The position numbers were made by a program, and so were the translations under genes. 7,179 nucleotides of DNA from an uncultured Rhodoferax sp. Lineage in GTDB: Bacteria > Pseudomonadota > Gammaproteobacteria > Burkholderiales > Burkholderiaceae_C. The DNA is taken from contig CAKZJN010000228.1 in assembly GCA_936943465.1 (NCBI GenBank), positions 1 through 7,179 of the forward strand, in the 5' to 3' direction. How positions within the stretch are numbered: position 1 is the stretch's first letter; the number at the start of each line of letters is the position of its first letter. Shown in pieces: positions 5,661 through 7,179 of the stretch. The notes below the pieces were generated by a model, which was not told the DNA's origin, searched no databases, and was given only the letters and a program-made list of their open reading frames with translations.

Positions 5661-7179
5661 ATGTCCCAGCAAGCCCATCGGCTTTTGTCTAACCGCCTTC
5701 TGGCAGCCGTATCCCTTAGCCTGTTGTTGGGTGCAGGTTTATCGGCCTGCGGCGGTGGTTCTGGCGCGGCGTCTTCTGACGCCATGTCGGTCTCAGGCTC
5801 CAGCGGAACCATCACGGCATTTGGCAGTGTCTTCGTCAACGGCCATGAATTTGGAACCAGAAGAGCGCTGTTCATAGACGACGATTACGGGACCACCGCC
5901 AACACGGCTGCCGGTCTCGAAGTGGGTATGGTGGTGGATGTAAAGCCTGCGCCGGGCACCACCAACGCAGCCCCCGAAGCCAGCGAGTTGCGCCTGCACC
6001 CCTTGCTGCGGGGCTATGTCGATGCAGTAGACACCTCAACCAGCACTGCAAACGTCATGGGCCAAAAAGTGCAGGTGAATGGGTCCACGAGTTTCAGCGA
6101 CCATCGCGCCTGCGTTGTGGCAACCACTGCACCCTGCACTGCGGTTTCGTCTTTGTCCTTGCTGACCGCCACCACATCCGCTGCAGCACCGGGCACCTAC
6201 GTCACGGTGCATGGCTACCAAATTTCGGGCACCCGTGGCAGCACAAATGTGGTGGCCACCCTGATTTCCGCATCCGACCTGCCCTTTACGAACCCGCCAG
6301 ACCACAGTTTCAAGGTGGAGGGCCCACTCACTTTCAGTGGCTCCGTGCCCTCCATTGGCGGCCTGACGCTCGACTTCACCACAACGGTCTGCAAGGTGGC
6401 AGGCACCGTCACCCCCTGCGCTACGGCCTTTAGCGCCGGCCAGGTGATTGCCGTTGGCTCCGCCTCGGCAACGGCAATTCCCGCAACCAGCTTCGCACCC
6501 TCGGTGGCACGTCGTGCTGCCAAATTGCCGGTGCAAGTGGTCGGTCAATCCATAGAGGTCGAAGGCGTGGTGTCCTCGGTCAACAGCAGCGCATCCAGCT
6601 TCGTGGTGCGCGGCATCACCGTGGATGCCTCCGCGCCGGGCATCACCTTGCCCGCCGCCGGGGACCTGTTGCTAGTGAAAGGCGTCATTACCGGAACGGC
6701 TCAGTCCCTCTCAGCCTCCGCGCTCAAAGTCATCCAAGCCGCCGCCAGCGTGCAGGTGGAATTGCGCGGCAATGTGAATGCGGCGACCATCGCAGGCTCG
6801 GGCACCTCCTACAGCGTTTCGCTGTTAGGGCAAACCGTGGACGTGAACGCACAAACCCGCCTCACCGATATGTCCACGCGCACTTGGAACCAAGGCGACC
6901 CAGCTACCAACCCCTTCAACAGCAGCACCTTTGGCACCTATCTGGCTGAGCCAACCAGGTCCAAGCATGTGATCGTGCGCAGCGTGGTCAACGGCAACGG
7001 CGGTCTGACCGCTTTGTCGGTGGCCATCTTGCCGGCGTCCGCAGTGGCCGGTCTGACTGGCCTAGTGGATGCCAGCCCCGCGGTGTCCAACAGCAGCGTC
7101 ACCGGCACTCCCACGACCTTTTCGATCCATGGCGTAGCGGTCAGCGCCGATCCTGCTGCGATCTACAAACCGGGCACCG
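5661..7179 (+). CDS. Putative outer-membrane lipoprotein with DUF5666-type repeats (3' end outside window)
   Basis: Open from ATG 5661 to the right edge (506 codons plus one base), so partial. Residues 1-29 form a lipoprotein signal peptide: R7/R12, hydrophobic LLAAVSLSLLLGAGL, then lipobox LSAC with C30. Glycine at +2 and no aspartate suggest outer-membrane sorting, by the rule known from E. coli. After a short GGGSG tether come repeated beta-rich units of roughly 50-90 residues with the pattern G-x-hydrophobic...VNG...LxxGxxVxVxG, beginning near residues 49, 117, 218, 299, 367 and 466. This recalls DUF5666, whose function is unknown. GTITAFGSVFVNG at 49-61 is the clearest unit. Two units each carry a close cysteine pair, C151/C159 and C244/C253, possibly disulfide-bonded. 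GGAG at 5651-5654 lies 6 nt before the start. Role in the cell surface is inferred only from the signal peptide. Confidence 0.8.
   Translation, partial: MSQQAHRLLSNRLLAAVSLSLLLGAGLSACGGGSGAASSDAMSVSGSSGTITAFGSVFVNGHEFGTRRALFIDDDYGTTANTAAGLEVGMVVDVKPAPGTTNAAPEASELRLHPLLRGYVDAVDTSTSTANVMGQKVQVNGSTSFSDHRACVVATTAPCTAVSSLSLLTATTSAAAPGTYVTVHGYQISGTRGSTNVVATLISASDLPFTNPPDHSFKVEGPLTFSGSVPSIGGLTLDFTTTVCKVAGTVTPCATAFSAGQVIAVGSASATAIPATSFAPSVARRAAKLPVQVVGQSIEVEGVVSSVNSSASSFVVRGITVDASAPGITLPAAGDLLLVKGVITGTAQSLSASALKVIQAAASVQVELRGNVNAATIAGSGTSYSVSLLGQTVDVNAQTRLTDMSTRTWNQGDPATNPFNSSTFGTYLAEPTRSKHVIVRSVVNGNGGLTALSVAILPASAVAGLTGLVDASPAVSNSSVTGTPTTFSIHGVAVSADPAAIYKPGT

Overview
The window looks like chromosomal DNA from a GC-rich betaproteobacterium, most likely of the Comamonadaceae type. 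That placement rests on overall composition, the style of the CheV protein and a DUF5666-type lipoprotein; it is inference, because there is no rRNA or other phylogenetic marker here. Five genes are visible. Two are cut by the window edges: the first at its 3' end on the left, the last at its 3' end on the right. I see no tRNA, rRNA, CRISPR array, insertion sequence or phage gene.

Left half (1-4486): a divergent gene pair with a probable dedicated regulator. On the minus strand, 1-1223 encodes the N-terminal 407 residues of a dimethylglycine-dehydrogenase-like flavoprotein. On the plus strand, 1385-3835 encodes a complete 816-residue sarcosine-dehydrogenase-like flavoprotein with a C-terminal folate-binding (GcvT) half. 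Remembered similarity to the two mitochondrial enzymes suggests that they catalyse consecutive demethylations, dimethylglycine to sarcosine to glycine. Each would pass its one-carbon unit to tetrahydrofolate and its electrons to an electron-transfer flavoprotein. The 161-bp gap between them is AT-rich in an otherwise GC-rich window. It carries a 25-bp near-perfect palindrome placed between two outward-facing -10-like boxes. Twenty-one bases after the second enzyme gene comes an XRE-cupin regulator (3857-4486), the obvious candidate to bind that palindrome.

Middle (4487-5518): cheV (4556-5518), a CheW-receiver fusion coupling protein, stands alone without other chemotaxis genes in view. It has its own plausible sigma-70 promoter overlapping the end of the regulator gene, and a small stem-loop at the predicted mRNA 5' end.

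Right (5519-7179): an imperfect terminator-like structure, then a strong 43-nt hairpin immediately before the ribosome binding site of a lipoprotein gene (5661 to beyond 7179). The lipoprotein has a lipobox and a series of beta-rich repeats of DUF5666 type, of unknown function.

The best candidates for something undescribed are the DMGDH-like/SARDH-like divergon with its palindromic operator and XRE-cupin regulator, and the hairpin leader of the repeat lipoprotein. The rest is ordinary.
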